This document shows, piece by piece, positions 1-6,043 of a DNA stretch of 6,113 nt; positions within the stretch are counted from its first letter, which is position 1; the number at the start of each line of letters is the position of its first letter. The position numbers and the translations under genes were made by a program. Source of the DNA: Legionellaceae bacterium (lineage in GTDB: Bacteria; Pseudomonadota; Gammaproteobacteria; Legionellales; Legionellaceae). The DNA is taken from the NCBI GenBank assembly GCA_027449525.1, contig DAIDLK010000066.1, positions 1 to 6,113 on the forward strand, written 5' to 3'. The notes below the pieces were generated by a model. It saw only the letters and a list, made by a program, of their open reading frames with translations, ran no database searches and was not told the origin of the DNA.

Positions 1-1266
1 CAATTCTGGGTTCAATTGACGCCCTAGTCCTTCAACAGCAAGCAAGGTTTTTTGCAATAAAATTAACTGCGGCTGGATGATCATTTCAAAGCGACGCGCC
101 ACCTGAAATAATCGTAAGACCACCATACCAAACGAAATGTCCTTAAGGGGTTTTTCAAAGATAGGTTCACAAACTGTGCGAATAGCGCTTTCGAACTCAT
201 CCACGCAGGTGGTGCGGGGAATCCAGCCTGATTCAATGTGGAGGGTGGCAACGCGTTTGTAATCTCGATGGAAAAAAGCCAACAGATTTTCCGCAATATA
301 GCGCTGATCAGTATCACTGAGCGTACCCATAATGCCAAAATCAACACAAATGTACTGGGGTTCGTGCGGGTGCTTTGTGGAAACAAAGATGTTACCTGGG
401 TGCATATCGGCATGAAAAAAACAATCACGAAACACTTGGGTTAGAAACAGCGTCACACCTAGTTCAGCCAAGCGTTTTGTGTTGATACCGTGTGTTTCTA
501 ATGCGGGAATATTGGTGATTGCAACGCCGTAAATACGTTCCATCACGCAAATGTTTTCACGCACATAATCCCAGTAAATCGTAGGGATATAAAGCTGTTT
601 TGAGTCTTTAAAATTACGTTTTAATTGGCTGGCATTCGCAGCCTCGCGTTGTAAATCCAATTCACTCATCAGCGTTTGTTCAAAGTGCGTGACAATTTCT
701 TTTGGCTTAAAGCGGCGACCTTCAGTCCAATAACGATCGGCGAAATACGCGATAGCATGCATGATATTCAGGTCTTGCGTAATTTTTTTCTTAATATCGG
801 GGCGCAAAATTTTTACCACGACCTCTTCACCGCTGTGTAAACGAGCCGCATGCACTTGAGCAATCGATGCCGAGCCCAGCACGTTGCTGCTAAATTCGGC
901 AAATAGCGTGGTAACTGGCTGATTAAAGGTAGTTTCGATGATTTTAATCGCTTGTTCACTGCTAAAAGGCGGTACGTTATCTTGTAATTTAGTCAGCTCC
1001 AGGGCTAAATCCGGTGGCAAAATATCGGGTCTTGTTGACATGACTTGGCCAAATTTAACAAAAATGGGGCCAAGGTCTTCTAATGTTTTGCGCACGGCTT
1101 CGCTGCGCGATAACTGGGTTCGTCTGAACCAATTCCAAGGGTTTAAGTAAATCAAAAAGCGCAACGGTGCAAACAGACCTAAGCTGATAATGACTTGATC
1201 TAGACCATTTTGGGCAAGAATAAAATTAATTTGGATTAAGCGGATCAGTAATTTAAGGCGTTGCAT
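1..1266 (-). CDS. ubiB: UbiB, atypical kinase/ATPase of ubiquinone biosynthesis (3' end cut off by window)
   Basis: UbiB is a membrane-anchored member of the ABC1/ADCK/UbiB protein-kinase-like family. It is needed for aerobic ubiquinone synthesis and is thought to use ATPase activity to move hydrophobic intermediates between membrane and Ubi complex. The frame translates without a break for 422 codons to the window edge. Family hallmarks are present: the KxGQ motif at residues 71-74 (KFGQ), the alanine-rich nucleotide loop GSASIAQVH at 131-139, the conserved lysine at 152, FHADMHPGN at 284-292 and the metal-binding DFG at 309-311. E. coli UbiB is 546 residues, so about 125 C-terminal residues, including the usual transmembrane helices, lie outside. 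The ATG chosen overlaps the end of ubiJ by 14 bases, has only a weak GAG upstream, and gives an N-terminus that aligns with the family. Translational coupling to ubiJ is inferred. No broken motif is seen. Confidence 0.96.
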   Translation of the reverse strand, partial: MQRLKLLIRLIQINFILAQNGLDQVIISLGLFAPLRFLIYLNPWNWFRRTQLSRSEAVRKTLEDLGPIFVKFGQVMSTRPDILPPDLALELTKLQDNVPPFSSEQAIKIIETTFNQPVTTLFAEFSSNVLGSASIAQVHAARLHSGEEVVVKILRPDIKKKITQDLNIMHAIAYFADRYWTEGRRFKPKEIVTHFEQTLMSELDLQREAANASQLKRNFKDSKQLYIPTIYWDYVRENICVMERIYGVAITNIPALETHGINTKRLAELGVTLFLTQVFRDCFFHADMHPGNIFVSTKHPHEPQYICVDFGIMGTLSDTDQRYIAENLLAFFHRDYKRVATLHIESGWIPRTTCVDEFESAIRTVCEPIFEKPLKDISFGMVVLRLFQVARRFEMIIQPQLILLQKTLLAVEGLGRQLNPEL

Positions 1267-1870
1267 GATGTGCTCGATAATGATTCAGGTGCGCTTCCAG
1301 TCGTTCAACTCGTAACGATAGTTCATCGATATCGGCATAGAAGTCGTTAATTTCTTCAACTGGGGGGAATAACTGGAGTTCTTCATGCAGGTATTCGGAG
1401 CATTGTGTCTTTAGATTCGCATGAATGCCTTGCACCCGGTTGATTCCACCACGCACCAAACGACCTACTTGATGCGCCAGTACATCGCCGGTGAGATGGG
1501 CTAATTGAGCCTCCCAGTCCAGATCAAGGGTGGAGAACAGTTGTTTGACCTGCAGTCCTAGCTCAAAATCTCCTTCAATGTGCAGTTGGTCATTTAGTAA
1601 GGAACGTACTTGGTCGGCGGGTGTGAGACCTAAGCGCATCAGACCAAAAGGTGTTCCGTGGATGATGGTGTCAGCTGGGTGCGAGCTTGCTGTGGTTAAA
1701 TGGATGGTTGTGGCGGTAAATGCAATAATAATCGACTGGTTAAACGGACGAATCATCAGTTGAACAAGTTTGCCTTGTAATGGTTGAAGTTTTAGGGGCA
1801 AATCGGCGTCCCATTGCAATGCGCTATTGATAGCCTGTTGTAGGAGTGATAAAAAATAATCGTTAATCAT
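1253..1870 (-). CDS. ubiJ: UbiJ, SCP2-domain ubiquinone biosynthesis accessory factor
   Basis: UbiJ is a non-catalytic accessory protein. In E. coli it binds ubiquinone intermediates and, with UbiK, organises the soluble Ubi complex for aerobic coenzyme Q synthesis. The 205-residue product matches the usual size (201 in E. coli). An SCP2-like lipid-binding fold covers roughly residues 15-115, with the IEGD segment at 98-101, followed by a DWE motif at 118-120 within a characteristic stretch (DWEAQLAHLTGDVLAHQ). The tail from about 170 to 197 is charged and heptad-like, consistent with the coiled coil that pairs with UbiK. The frame is open upstream to an ATG at 1963, but that start would overlap ubiE by 83 bases and add 31 residues absent from the family. 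I chose the ATG at 1870, ten bases after the ubiE stop, where a weak GAGAG-type site overlaps that stop. Sequence conservation of UbiJ is low, so the ubiE-ubiB context adds weight. Confidence 0.92.
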   Translation of the reverse strand: MINDYFLSLLQQAINSALQWDADLPLKLQPLQGKLVQLMIRPFNQSIIIAFTATTIHLTTASSHPADTIIHGTPFGLMRLGLTPADQVRSLLNDQLHIEGDFELGLQVKQLFSTLDLDWEAQLAHLTGDVLAHQVGRLVRGGINRVQGIHANLKTQCSEYLHEELQLFPPVEEINDFYADIDELSLRVERLEAHLNHYRAHHATP

Positions 1871-1880
1871 CAGGTCGCTC

Positions 1881-2633
1881 TCAGTATTTATAAGCCGTGT
1901 GCAACGCAACAATACCCCCAGTGAAGTTGTGGTAACGGCAATCTGCAAATTTGGCGTGTTCAATCATGGATTTTAATTCATCTTGGTCAGGATGCATACG
2001 AATTGATTCAGCTAAATAGTGATAACTATCTGAATCCTGCGCGATGAAGCGGCCCAATAGCGGTAAAATATGCAAAGAATAGGCGTCATAGAGGGGTTTT
2101 AATGCAGGCCAGGCGGGGGTTGAAAACTCTAGAATCAGGAGTTTACCACCTGGTTTGCAGACGCGATACATTGATTGAAGAGCCGCCATTTTATCAGTGA
2201 CGTTGCGCAGACCAAAGCCCATAACAATACAATCAAACTGATTGTTAGCGAACGGTAAACATTCGGCATTGGTTTGAATCATCGTAATATTTTGATAAAG
2301 ACCCTGATCGAGTAAACGATTACGCGCTAGCGTGAGCATATTGGCGTTAATATCCGCTAAAACAAGTTGCCCGCTGCTGCCGAGCTTCGGGCTAATGAGG
2401 CGAGTCAAATCACCGCTACCACCAGCTAAATCGAGTACACATTGACCCGATCGAATTGAACTAAAGAATACCGCTAAGCGTTTCCATAAGCGGTGGATAC
2501 CCAGTGACATGAGGTCATTCATGACATCATAGCGCGTGGCGACTGAATCAAATACTGCGTTTACTTTCGTTTGTTTCTCTTCCCATGGCACCGTTTGAAA
2601 GCCAAAGTGCGTGGTTTTTTCAGGAGGTCCCAT
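1881..2633 (-). CDS. ubiE: UbiE, demethylmenaquinone/2-methoxy-6-polyprenyl-1,4-benzoquinol C-methyltransferase
   Basis: UbiE is a cytosolic SAM-dependent C-methyltransferase that acts on 2-methoxy-6-polyprenyl-1,4-benzoquinol in ubiquinone synthesis and on demethylmenaquinone in menaquinone synthesis. The 250-residue length equals that of the E. coli enzyme (251). The N-terminal TTHFGFQTV segment (7-15) and the signature around YDVMNDLMS (35-43) with HRLWK (47-51) are present. The SAM-binding motif I is VLDLAGGSGDLT (66-77), followed by ADIN (93-96), the FGLRNVTD motif (140-147), PGGKLLILEFS (161-171) and YLAESIRMHPDQ (206-217). The start is supported by alignment of residues 7-15 with E. 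coli UbiE. It lies five bases after the stop of the small exported protein and has no visible Shine-Dalgarno, so coupled translation is likely. The gene order ubiE-ubiJ-ubiB is the standard gammaproteobacterial arrangement. Confidence 0.97.
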   Translation of the reverse strand: MGPPEKTTHFGFQTVPWEEKQTKVNAVFDSVATRYDVMNDLMSLGIHRLWKRLAVFFSSIRSGQCVLDLAGGSGDLTRLISPKLGSSGQLVLADINANMLTLARNRLLDQGLYQNITMIQTNAECLPFANNQFDCIVMGFGLRNVTDKMAALQSMYRVCKPGGKLLILEFSTPAWPALKPLYDAYSLHILPLLGRFIAQDSDSYHYLAESIRMHPDQDELKSMIEHAKFADCRYHNFTGGIVALHTAYKY

Positions 2634-2646
2634 AGCGATTAGGAGG
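2622..2646 (-). promoter_or_regulatory. ubiE translation-start context without Shine-Dalgarno, flanked by two CCTCCT motifs
   Basis: In the sense direction the ubiE ATG (2633-2631) is preceded by CCTCCT (2646-2641), which contains the stop codon junction of the upstream gene, and followed by a second CCTCCT (2627-2622). These motifs resemble the anti-Shine-Dalgarno rather than a ribosome binding site, and no purine-rich site lies within 20 bases upstream. The five-base gap to the upstream TAA suggests that ribosomes finishing the small gene restart here. The sequence is directly visible; the coupling is inferred. Confidence 0.45.
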
Positions 2647-2923
2647 GTTGGCTTGGGGTTTTGCCAACGTCATTGGTTGGCTGGTCATCTGCAGCAGGGG
2701 TATCGGGTGTCTCTGCCAAGGAATTTTTTTGTACGGGTGGGGTAATTTTTATAGCGGGTTGCTCAACCGGTTCAGCAGAATAGGCACCGGCTGTCGTGGC
2801 TGGGTCATCTTCAAAGCTGTTGGGTGGGTCGTTGGCATCGATCATCGAATTGTAACGGTCAGAGTAATTGGCCCAGGAGAGGCTGCAGAGCAGTAACATG
2901 ATCATTACATGTGCGGTACGCAT
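2639..2923 (-). CDS. Small exported acidic, proline-rich protein of unknown function
   Basis: I do not recognise this 94-residue product. Residues 1-18 look like a Sec signal peptide: a short basic start (MRTAH), a hydrophobic core (residues 6-15, rich in M, I and L) and an SWA motif ending at residue 18, giving predicted cleavage before NYSD. The LLLC at 10-13 is a poor lipobox because the residue before Cys is Leu, so a lipoprotein is less likely. The mature part of about 76 residues is low in complexity, with about 12 prolines and 13 acidic against 4 basic residues, and is probably disordered in the periplasm. Support for its being real comes from a good AAGGA site seven bases before the ATG, a promoter-like pair upstream and tight packing against ubiE. 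Its function may be unrelated to quinones; translation of this frame may mainly deliver ribosomes to ubiE. The opposite-strand frame over this interval has no comparable support. Confidence 0.72.
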   Translation of the reverse strand: MRTAHVMIMLLLCSLSWANYSDRYNSMIDANDPPNSFEDDPATTAGAYSAEPVEQPAIKITPPVQKNSLAETPDTPAADDQPTNDVGKTPSQPS

Positions 2924-2930
2924 CGTTGGA

Positions 2931-2935
2931 TCCTT
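2931..2935 (-). promoter_or_regulatory. Ribosome binding site of the small exported protein gene
   Basis: AAGGA in the sense direction lies seven bases before the ATG at 2923. This is a good match to the 16S 3' end at ideal spacing, and it decides the start of a gene that has no recognised homologue. Confidence 0.7.
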
Positions 2936-2956
2936 GTAAGCAAGTTATGACAAGTA

Positions 2957-2985
2957 GATATAACTGATCAGCATTCGTTCGTCAA
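2957..2985 (-). promoter_or_regulatory. Candidate sigma-70 promoter for the small protein-ubiE-ubiJ-ubiB unit
   Basis: A TTGACG -35 element (2985-2980) and a TATATC -10 element (2962-2957) are separated by exactly 17 bases, matching the consensus at five and four of six positions. Transcription would start near 2950, giving a leader of about 27 bases before the ATG at 2923. The -35 overlaps the TGA stop of the DUF1841 gene, so the two units abut without a spacer. An inverted repeat, AGTTAT at 2943-2948 and ATAACT at 2960-2965, straddles the -10 and the start and could be an operator, though six-base arms can arise by chance. Confidence 0.55.
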
Positions 2986-3410
2986 TTCCATCCTAATTGT
3001 TGGCAAGCGGCGAGATAGGCTCGCTCATCGGGTGTTGTTTGCGCACGTTGTGCTTGCCATAAGCAATCGGCTAAGCACTGCATTAAGGCATGCTCCGCTT
3101 CCAGTGGTGGCTGGTGTTGGATGAGTCGTTGATAAATAGCTTGTATGCCGCGTGGGCGATTGGTGTTGACTTGCTCTCGAATGGCCAAGTGTAAGCCCAT
3201 GTGAAAGAACGGATTGGTTTCACCAAGCTCAGGAAAATACTGTCGAACTAGCGATTGGTCTGGTGTTTCAAGGGCCGCATGGAATTCGGGGTGGGCAAGA
3301 ATAACATCAATTAGTTGCCGCTCCAGTGGAGACAGGGGGAGCTGCTGCTGATAATGTGCCCAGCAGCGAATAAAATGTTGTCTAACATCCTTGATAGTGT
3401 CGTAGAACAT
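2982..3410 (-). CDS. DUF1841 family protein
   Basis: This 142-residue protein fits the DUF1841 family (roughly 140 residues, proteobacterial, no established function). What I recognise is the layout: an N-terminal helix with a charged and aromatic pattern, LSPLERQLIDVILAHPEFH (26-44), a highly conserved-looking core NPFFHMGLHLAIREQV (66-81), RPRGIQAIYQRL (85-96) and a C-terminal segment with EAEH (104-107) and LWQAQR (117-122). Histidines at 40, 44, 70, 74 and 107 could form a metal site, but this is speculation. There is no signal peptide or membrane segment, so it is probably cytosolic. The ATG at 3410 gives the family's usual MF-type start. A GTG at 3422 would add four residues and overlap the guaC stop in the manner of coupled genes, so it remains possible. 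Neither start has a strong Shine-Dalgarno. The gene closes the phoH-guaC unit. Confidence 0.85.
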   Translation of the reverse strand: MFYDTIKDVRQHFIRCWAHYQQQLPLSPLERQLIDVILAHPEFHAALETPDQSLVRQYFPELGETNPFFHMGLHLAIREQVNTNRPRGIQAIYQRLIQHQPPLEAEHALMQCLADCLWQAQRAQTTPDERAYLAACQQLGWN

Positions 3411-3418
3411 CCCAACGT

Positions 3419-4426
3419 TCACATTAATTTATGCGGTAAACTTTCTTGTCGGCCCGCCGGCGTAATTTGGATATAATTGAGTTTACGTTGTAATTCGCTA
3501 ATAGAATCGGCTCCAGCATAGGTTAAGCCTGAACGTAACCCGCCAATAATATCCGCAATAATTAACTCTTGATCATCGCTGTAAGGCACATCGGCCGACA
3601 CACCCTCGGCAGTTTTCCATTCATGCATTTGGCCGAGGAACGCCTCTTGTGCTTCGCGTGACGCCATGCCGCGGTAGCGTTTCACTAATTGACCATCGGC
3701 GTTGGTAATCACTTCACCAGGTGTTGGGGTGGTGCCAGCCAGCATGCCACCAATCATGACAAAATCAGCGCCAAATGCCAGTGCTTTAACAATATCACCA
3801 GAGGTCCTCAAGCCCCCGTCCGCCACGATTGAGCGATCACTGCGGGCGCAATCTTGAATACAGGTTAACATGGGTACACCAAAGCCAGTTTTAATACGCG
3901 TGCTACAAACAGAACCGCCGCCAATGCCGGCTTTGATGATATCGGCACCACACGATGCTAGGTAATCAGCTCCCGCATAAGTAGCAACGTTTCCGGCCAT
4001 GATACAGCGTGTTCCTAACAGATGACGCAGACTTTTCAAAGTTTTTCCCACGTATTTGGCATGTGCGTGCGCAACATCAACACAGAAAAATACCGCACCG
4101 GCGTCACGTAATGCTTCAGCGCGGGTAAGTTCGGCACTGTTGCAACCGATTGAAACAAATACCGGTCCGCGACAAGCTTTAAATTCTTTAATATTGTCCT
4201 CAATGCTAAGAAAGCGGTGCAGTACACCAATTCCGCCTTTGCTGGTCATGAAGTTGGCCATTACGCTTTCGGTGATGGTATCCATGTTGGAACTCATCAC
4301 CGGTAATGACAAGGTTAAATGACCTAGGCGATCGGTTGAGCTGGTGTCAACAATCCGTCTTGATTCGTGATGATTGTAAGCCGGTACGAGCAATACATCA
4401 TCAAACGTGATGGCTAAGTTGGACAT
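3419..4426 (-). CDS. guaC: GMP reductase-like enzyme of the IMPDH/GMPR family (no CBS domains)
   Basis: GMP reductase converts GMP to IMP and ammonia with NADPH, returning guanine nucleotides to the purine pool. The 335-residue product is a single TIM-barrel of the IMPDH/GMPR family without the inserted CBS pair that most IMP dehydrogenases (about 490 residues) carry. Visible features are the N-terminal TFDDVLLVP (7-15), SSNMDTITE (45-53), the catalytic loop with Cys174 in GGGSVCSTR (169-177), VADGG (201-205), a GGMLAG segment (226-231) and GMASREA (253-259). Thr176 and Glu274 (in AEG) occupy positions matching the GMPR catalytic Thr and Glu, and the IMPDH flap with its RYF triad is missing, which favours GMP reductase. 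The loop has GGGS where GPGS is usual. A CBS-less IMP dehydrogenase is the alternative. The gene starts 30 bases after phoH ends; its last bases overlap the alternative GTG start of the DUF1841 gene. Confidence 0.88.
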   Translation of the reverse strand: MSNLAITFDDVLLVPAYNHHESRRIVDTSSTDRLGHLTLSLPVMSSNMDTITESVMANFMTSKGGIGVLHRFLSIEDNIKEFKACRGPVFVSIGCNSAELTRAEALRDAGAVFFCVDVAHAHAKYVGKTLKSLRHLLGTRCIMAGNVATYAGADYLASCGADIIKAGIGGGSVCSTRIKTGFGVPMLTCIQDCARSDRSIVADGGLRTSGDIVKALAFGADFVMIGGMLAGTTPTPGEVITNADGQLVKRYRGMASREAQEAFLGQMHEWKTAEGVSADVPYSDDQELIIADIIGGLRSGLTYAGADSISELQRKLNYIQITPAGRQESLPHKLM

Positions 4427-4455
4427 GATGTAATCAATCTCTTAATAAAAGGCGT

Positions 4456-4485
4456 ACTATAAATGCTCAGCGGCATAGTATGCAA
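4456..4485 (-). promoter_or_regulatory. Possible internal promoter for guaC
   Basis: In the sense direction TTGCAT (4485-4480) and TATAGT (4461-4456) are 18 bases apart. The -10 matches consensus at five of six positions, the -35 at only three. The -10 overlaps the TAG stop of phoH, and the predicted transcript would begin near 4449 with a leader of about 22 bases. An 11-base palindrome, GCATA-G-TATGC (4473-4483), overlaps the -35 but also encodes residues of PhoH, so it may be incidental. Confidence 0.33.
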
Positions 4486-5860
4486 GCCTTGAGCGTTCTC
4501 CTCGCGTTAGCGTAATGTGCGCACTGTGTTGCCAACGTTTAAATCGATCAACCGCAAAGGTAAGTCCTGAGGTTGTTTCGCTTAAATAGGGGGTATCAAT
4601 TTGCTTAATATCCCCTAAGCAAATAATTTTGCTACCGGGACCAGCACGTGTAATTAACGTCTTAATTTGTTTCGGAGTAAGATTTTGTGCTTCATCGATG
4701 ATCACAAAACGGTTTAAAAAAGTACGTCCGCGCATGTAATTGAGCGAGCGAATTTTAATTTTATTTTGCAAGAGGTCTTGGGTTGCGTTACGACCGAAGC
4801 TGCCACCTTCCTGCATTGAATTGAGTACTTCTAAATTATCCAGTAAAGCACCCATCCAAGGAGTCATTTTTTCTTCTTCTGTGCCTGGTAGAAAGCCGAT
4901 ATCTTCTCCAACTGGAATAGTGGCGCGCGTCATGATGATTTCAGCGTAACGACTTTCTTCCAGAACTTGAGTTAAGCCCGCTGCAATCGTTAATAAGGTT
5001 TTCCCTGTTCCAGCAGAACCCTGCAGTGTCACGAAATCAATGTCTGGGTCAAGTAAAAGATTGAGGGCAAAATTTTGTTCACGGTTGCGTGCCGTAATCC
5101 CCCAGACCGCATGTTTGGGGTGGGTATAATCGCGAGCCATTTGTACGATCGCATGTTCTGCCTCTATTTGTTTTACCACGGCTTGAAATTGATTGTCTTC
5201 GGTTGTTAAGCAATCGTTATGGCACCAGTGTTGCGTCAAGGGACCTTGGATACGATAAAAGGTATCACCACGCTCTTTCCACGCATCCATATTTTTGGCA
5301 TGTGTATCCCAAAATTGATTGTCCAGGCGATGGAGACCACTGTGTAGTAAATTGACATTATCGAGCACTTGGTCGTTGTGATAATCTTGCGCTGGAATAC
5401 CCAAAATTCCAGCTTTAATCCGTAGGTTAATATCTTTGGAGACTAGCACCACCAGTTGATCGGGGCGTTTTTTTTGTAAGCCAATAGCCGTTTCTAGAAT
5501 CGTGTTATCGACATGATGACCAGGCAGCGAGGCAGGTAAGCACTGCTCAAAGTCGTCAGTTTGGAAAAAAAGCCGACCGCTGCATTTGATGTGATTGTCG
5601 GCAACGTAGCCCGGTACGGGTAATCCAGCCAATAATTGTTCATGTGTGGTGTTAGCCATGAGTTCCATCAGCATCCGATTGGTTTGGCGCACGTTACGAG
5701 CCACTTCAGATAAGCCAGTCTTATGATGGTCTAATTCTTCTAAAACACCCATGGGTAAGTAAATATCGTGTTCTTCAAAGCGTGAGATGGCGGTGGGATC
5801 GTGCATGAGTACATTGGTATCGAGTACAAATAATTTGTGCTTTTTGGTCAGTTCAGTCAT
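4457..5860 (-). CDS. PIN domain-PhoH family ATPase (YlaK/PhoH2 type)
   Basis: The 467-residue protein joins an N-terminal PIN nuclease domain to a C-terminal PhoH P-loop ATPase domain. Related PhoH2 proteins are reported to be RNA helicases with ribonuclease activity; a role in RNA processing or decay in the cytoplasm is therefore likely but not shown here. The PIN domain covers about residues 9-155 with the acidic set Asp14 (in VLDTNVLMHD), Glu41/Glu42, Asp118 and Asp143 (SKDINLR), so it looks catalytically intact. The PhoH domain starts near 250: Walker A is GSAGTGKT (281-288) and Walker B is VIIDEAQN (386-393), followed by GDIKQID (416-422) and a TRGERS segment (452-457) near the end. Length and domain order are normal for the family. 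The start is set by AAGGA seven bases upstream. It heads the minus-strand cluster with a candidate promoter at 5892-5920. No small antitoxin-like gene overlaps its 5' end, unlike mycobacterial phoAT-phoH2. Confidence 0.94.
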   Translation of the reverse strand: MTELTKKHKLFVLDTNVLMHDPTAISRFEEHDIYLPMGVLEELDHHKTGLSEVARNVRQTNRMLMELMANTTHEQLLAGLPVPGYVADNHIKCSGRLFFQTDDFEQCLPASLPGHHVDNTILETAIGLQKKRPDQLVVLVSKDINLRIKAGILGIPAQDYHNDQVLDNVNLLHSGLHRLDNQFWDTHAKNMDAWKERGDTFYRIQGPLTQHWCHNDCLTTEDNQFQAVVKQIEAEHAIVQMARDYTHPKHAVWGITARNREQNFALNLLLDPDIDFVTLQGSAGTGKTLLTIAAGLTQVLEESRYAEIIMTRATIPVGEDIGFLPGTEEEKMTPWMGALLDNLEVLNSMQEGGSFGRNATQDLLQNKIKIRSLNYMRGRTFLNRFVIIDEAQNLTPKQIKTLITRAGPGSKIICLGDIKQIDTPYLSETTSGLTFAVDRFKRWQHSAHITLTRGERSRLAYYAAEHL

Positions 5861-5867
5861 GCAAAAA

Positions 5868-5872
5868 TCCTT
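5868..5872 (-). promoter_or_regulatory. Ribosome binding site of the PIN-PhoH gene
   Basis: AAGGA (sense, within AAAAGGA) sits seven bases before the ATG at 5860 and fixes the start of the gene. Confidence 0.75.
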
Positions 5873-5891
5873 TTACAACACGAGAAATTTT

Positions 5892-5920
5892 ATTGTGAGC
5901 ATCTCCTACCGATTCGTCAA
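5892..5920 (-). promoter_or_regulatory. Candidate sigma-70 promoter for phoH-guaC
   Basis: TTGACG (5920-5915) and CACAAT (5897-5892) are separated by 17 bases; the matches are five and four of six. Transcription would start near 5885, giving a leader of about 25 bases. The -35 hexamer and spacing are identical to those of the candidate at 2957-2985. The first inverted repeat of the upstream block (5931-5963) is centred about 62 bases upstream of the predicted start, a position where an activator could bind; that role is inference only. Confidence 0.5.
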
Positions 5921-5930
5921 GGGTTGCTAG

Positions 5931-5963
5931 GGGAGTATCTGTGCTAAACTAAAGGGTACTCCC
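5931..5963. repeat. Inverted repeat GGGAGTA...TACTCCC
   Basis: Perfect seven-base arms (5931-5937 and 5957-5963) are separated by 19 bases. Read as plus-strand RNA the stem extends to ten pairs by adding U-G, C-G and U-G pairs, closing a 13-base loop. No run of T follows on either strand, so it is not an intrinsic terminator. It lies just upstream of the candidate phoH promoter. It could be a protein-binding site or the end of a repeat element. Confidence 0.6.
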
Positions 5964-5993
5964 AGATTGAGGGTTATTTGTTTCAGGCAGGTC

Positions 5994-6007
5994 TTTTAGC
6001 GCTAAAA
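5994..6007. repeat. Perfect 14-base palindrome TTTTAGCGCTAAAA
   Basis: The sequence equals its own reverse complement across all 14 bases. The symmetry suits a dimeric DNA-binding protein, although no known operator consensus is recognised. It sits about 115 bases upstream of the predicted phoH transcription start. Confidence 0.55.
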
Positions 6008-6019
6008 ACTCTATCATTT

Positions 6020-6043
6020 GGTGTATTTTTCGCAAAATATACC
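6020..6043. repeat. Hairpin-forming inverted repeat with ten-base arms and four-base loop
   Basis: GGTGTATTTT (6020-6029) can pair with AAAATATACC (6034-6043) around a TCGC loop, with one G-U pair on the plus strand. On the minus strand the loop reads GCGA, a GNRA tetraloop, but the G-U becomes an A-C mismatch, so the stem is better as plus-strand RNA. TTCGC at 6029-6033 can alternatively pair with GCGAA at 6048-6052. Confidence 0.5.

Noticed and set aside
81..428. Minus-strand frame of 115 codons within the ubiB region
   Set aside because: It is out of frame with the continuous UbiB translation, which carries all family motifs through the same bases.
1871..1963. N-terminal extension of UbiJ to an ATG at 1963
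   Set aside because: It would overlap 83 bases of ubiE and add 31 residues not found in UbiJ proteins; the ATG at 1870 gives the normal length.
2648..2896. Plus-strand frame of 82 codons opposite the small exported protein, with AGGAGG just before a TTG
   Set aside because: The AGGAGG is one base from the TTG, too close to serve, and the product has no recognisable domain. The minus-strand frame has a signal peptide, promoter and ribosome binding site.
2648..2923. Lipoprotein signal (LLLC) in the small exported protein
   Set aside because: The residue before Cys is Leu, which does not fit the lipobox; the SWA cleavage site five residues later fits signal peptidase I better.
5924..5950. Plus-strand promoter TTGCTA / TAAACT for a divergent gene
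   Set aside because: The spacing is only 15 bases, both hexamers are mediocre and no plus-strand gene starts within the window.
5931..5963. Intrinsic terminator
   Set aside because: The stem is convincing but neither strand has a T-rich tract directly after it, and the loop is long.
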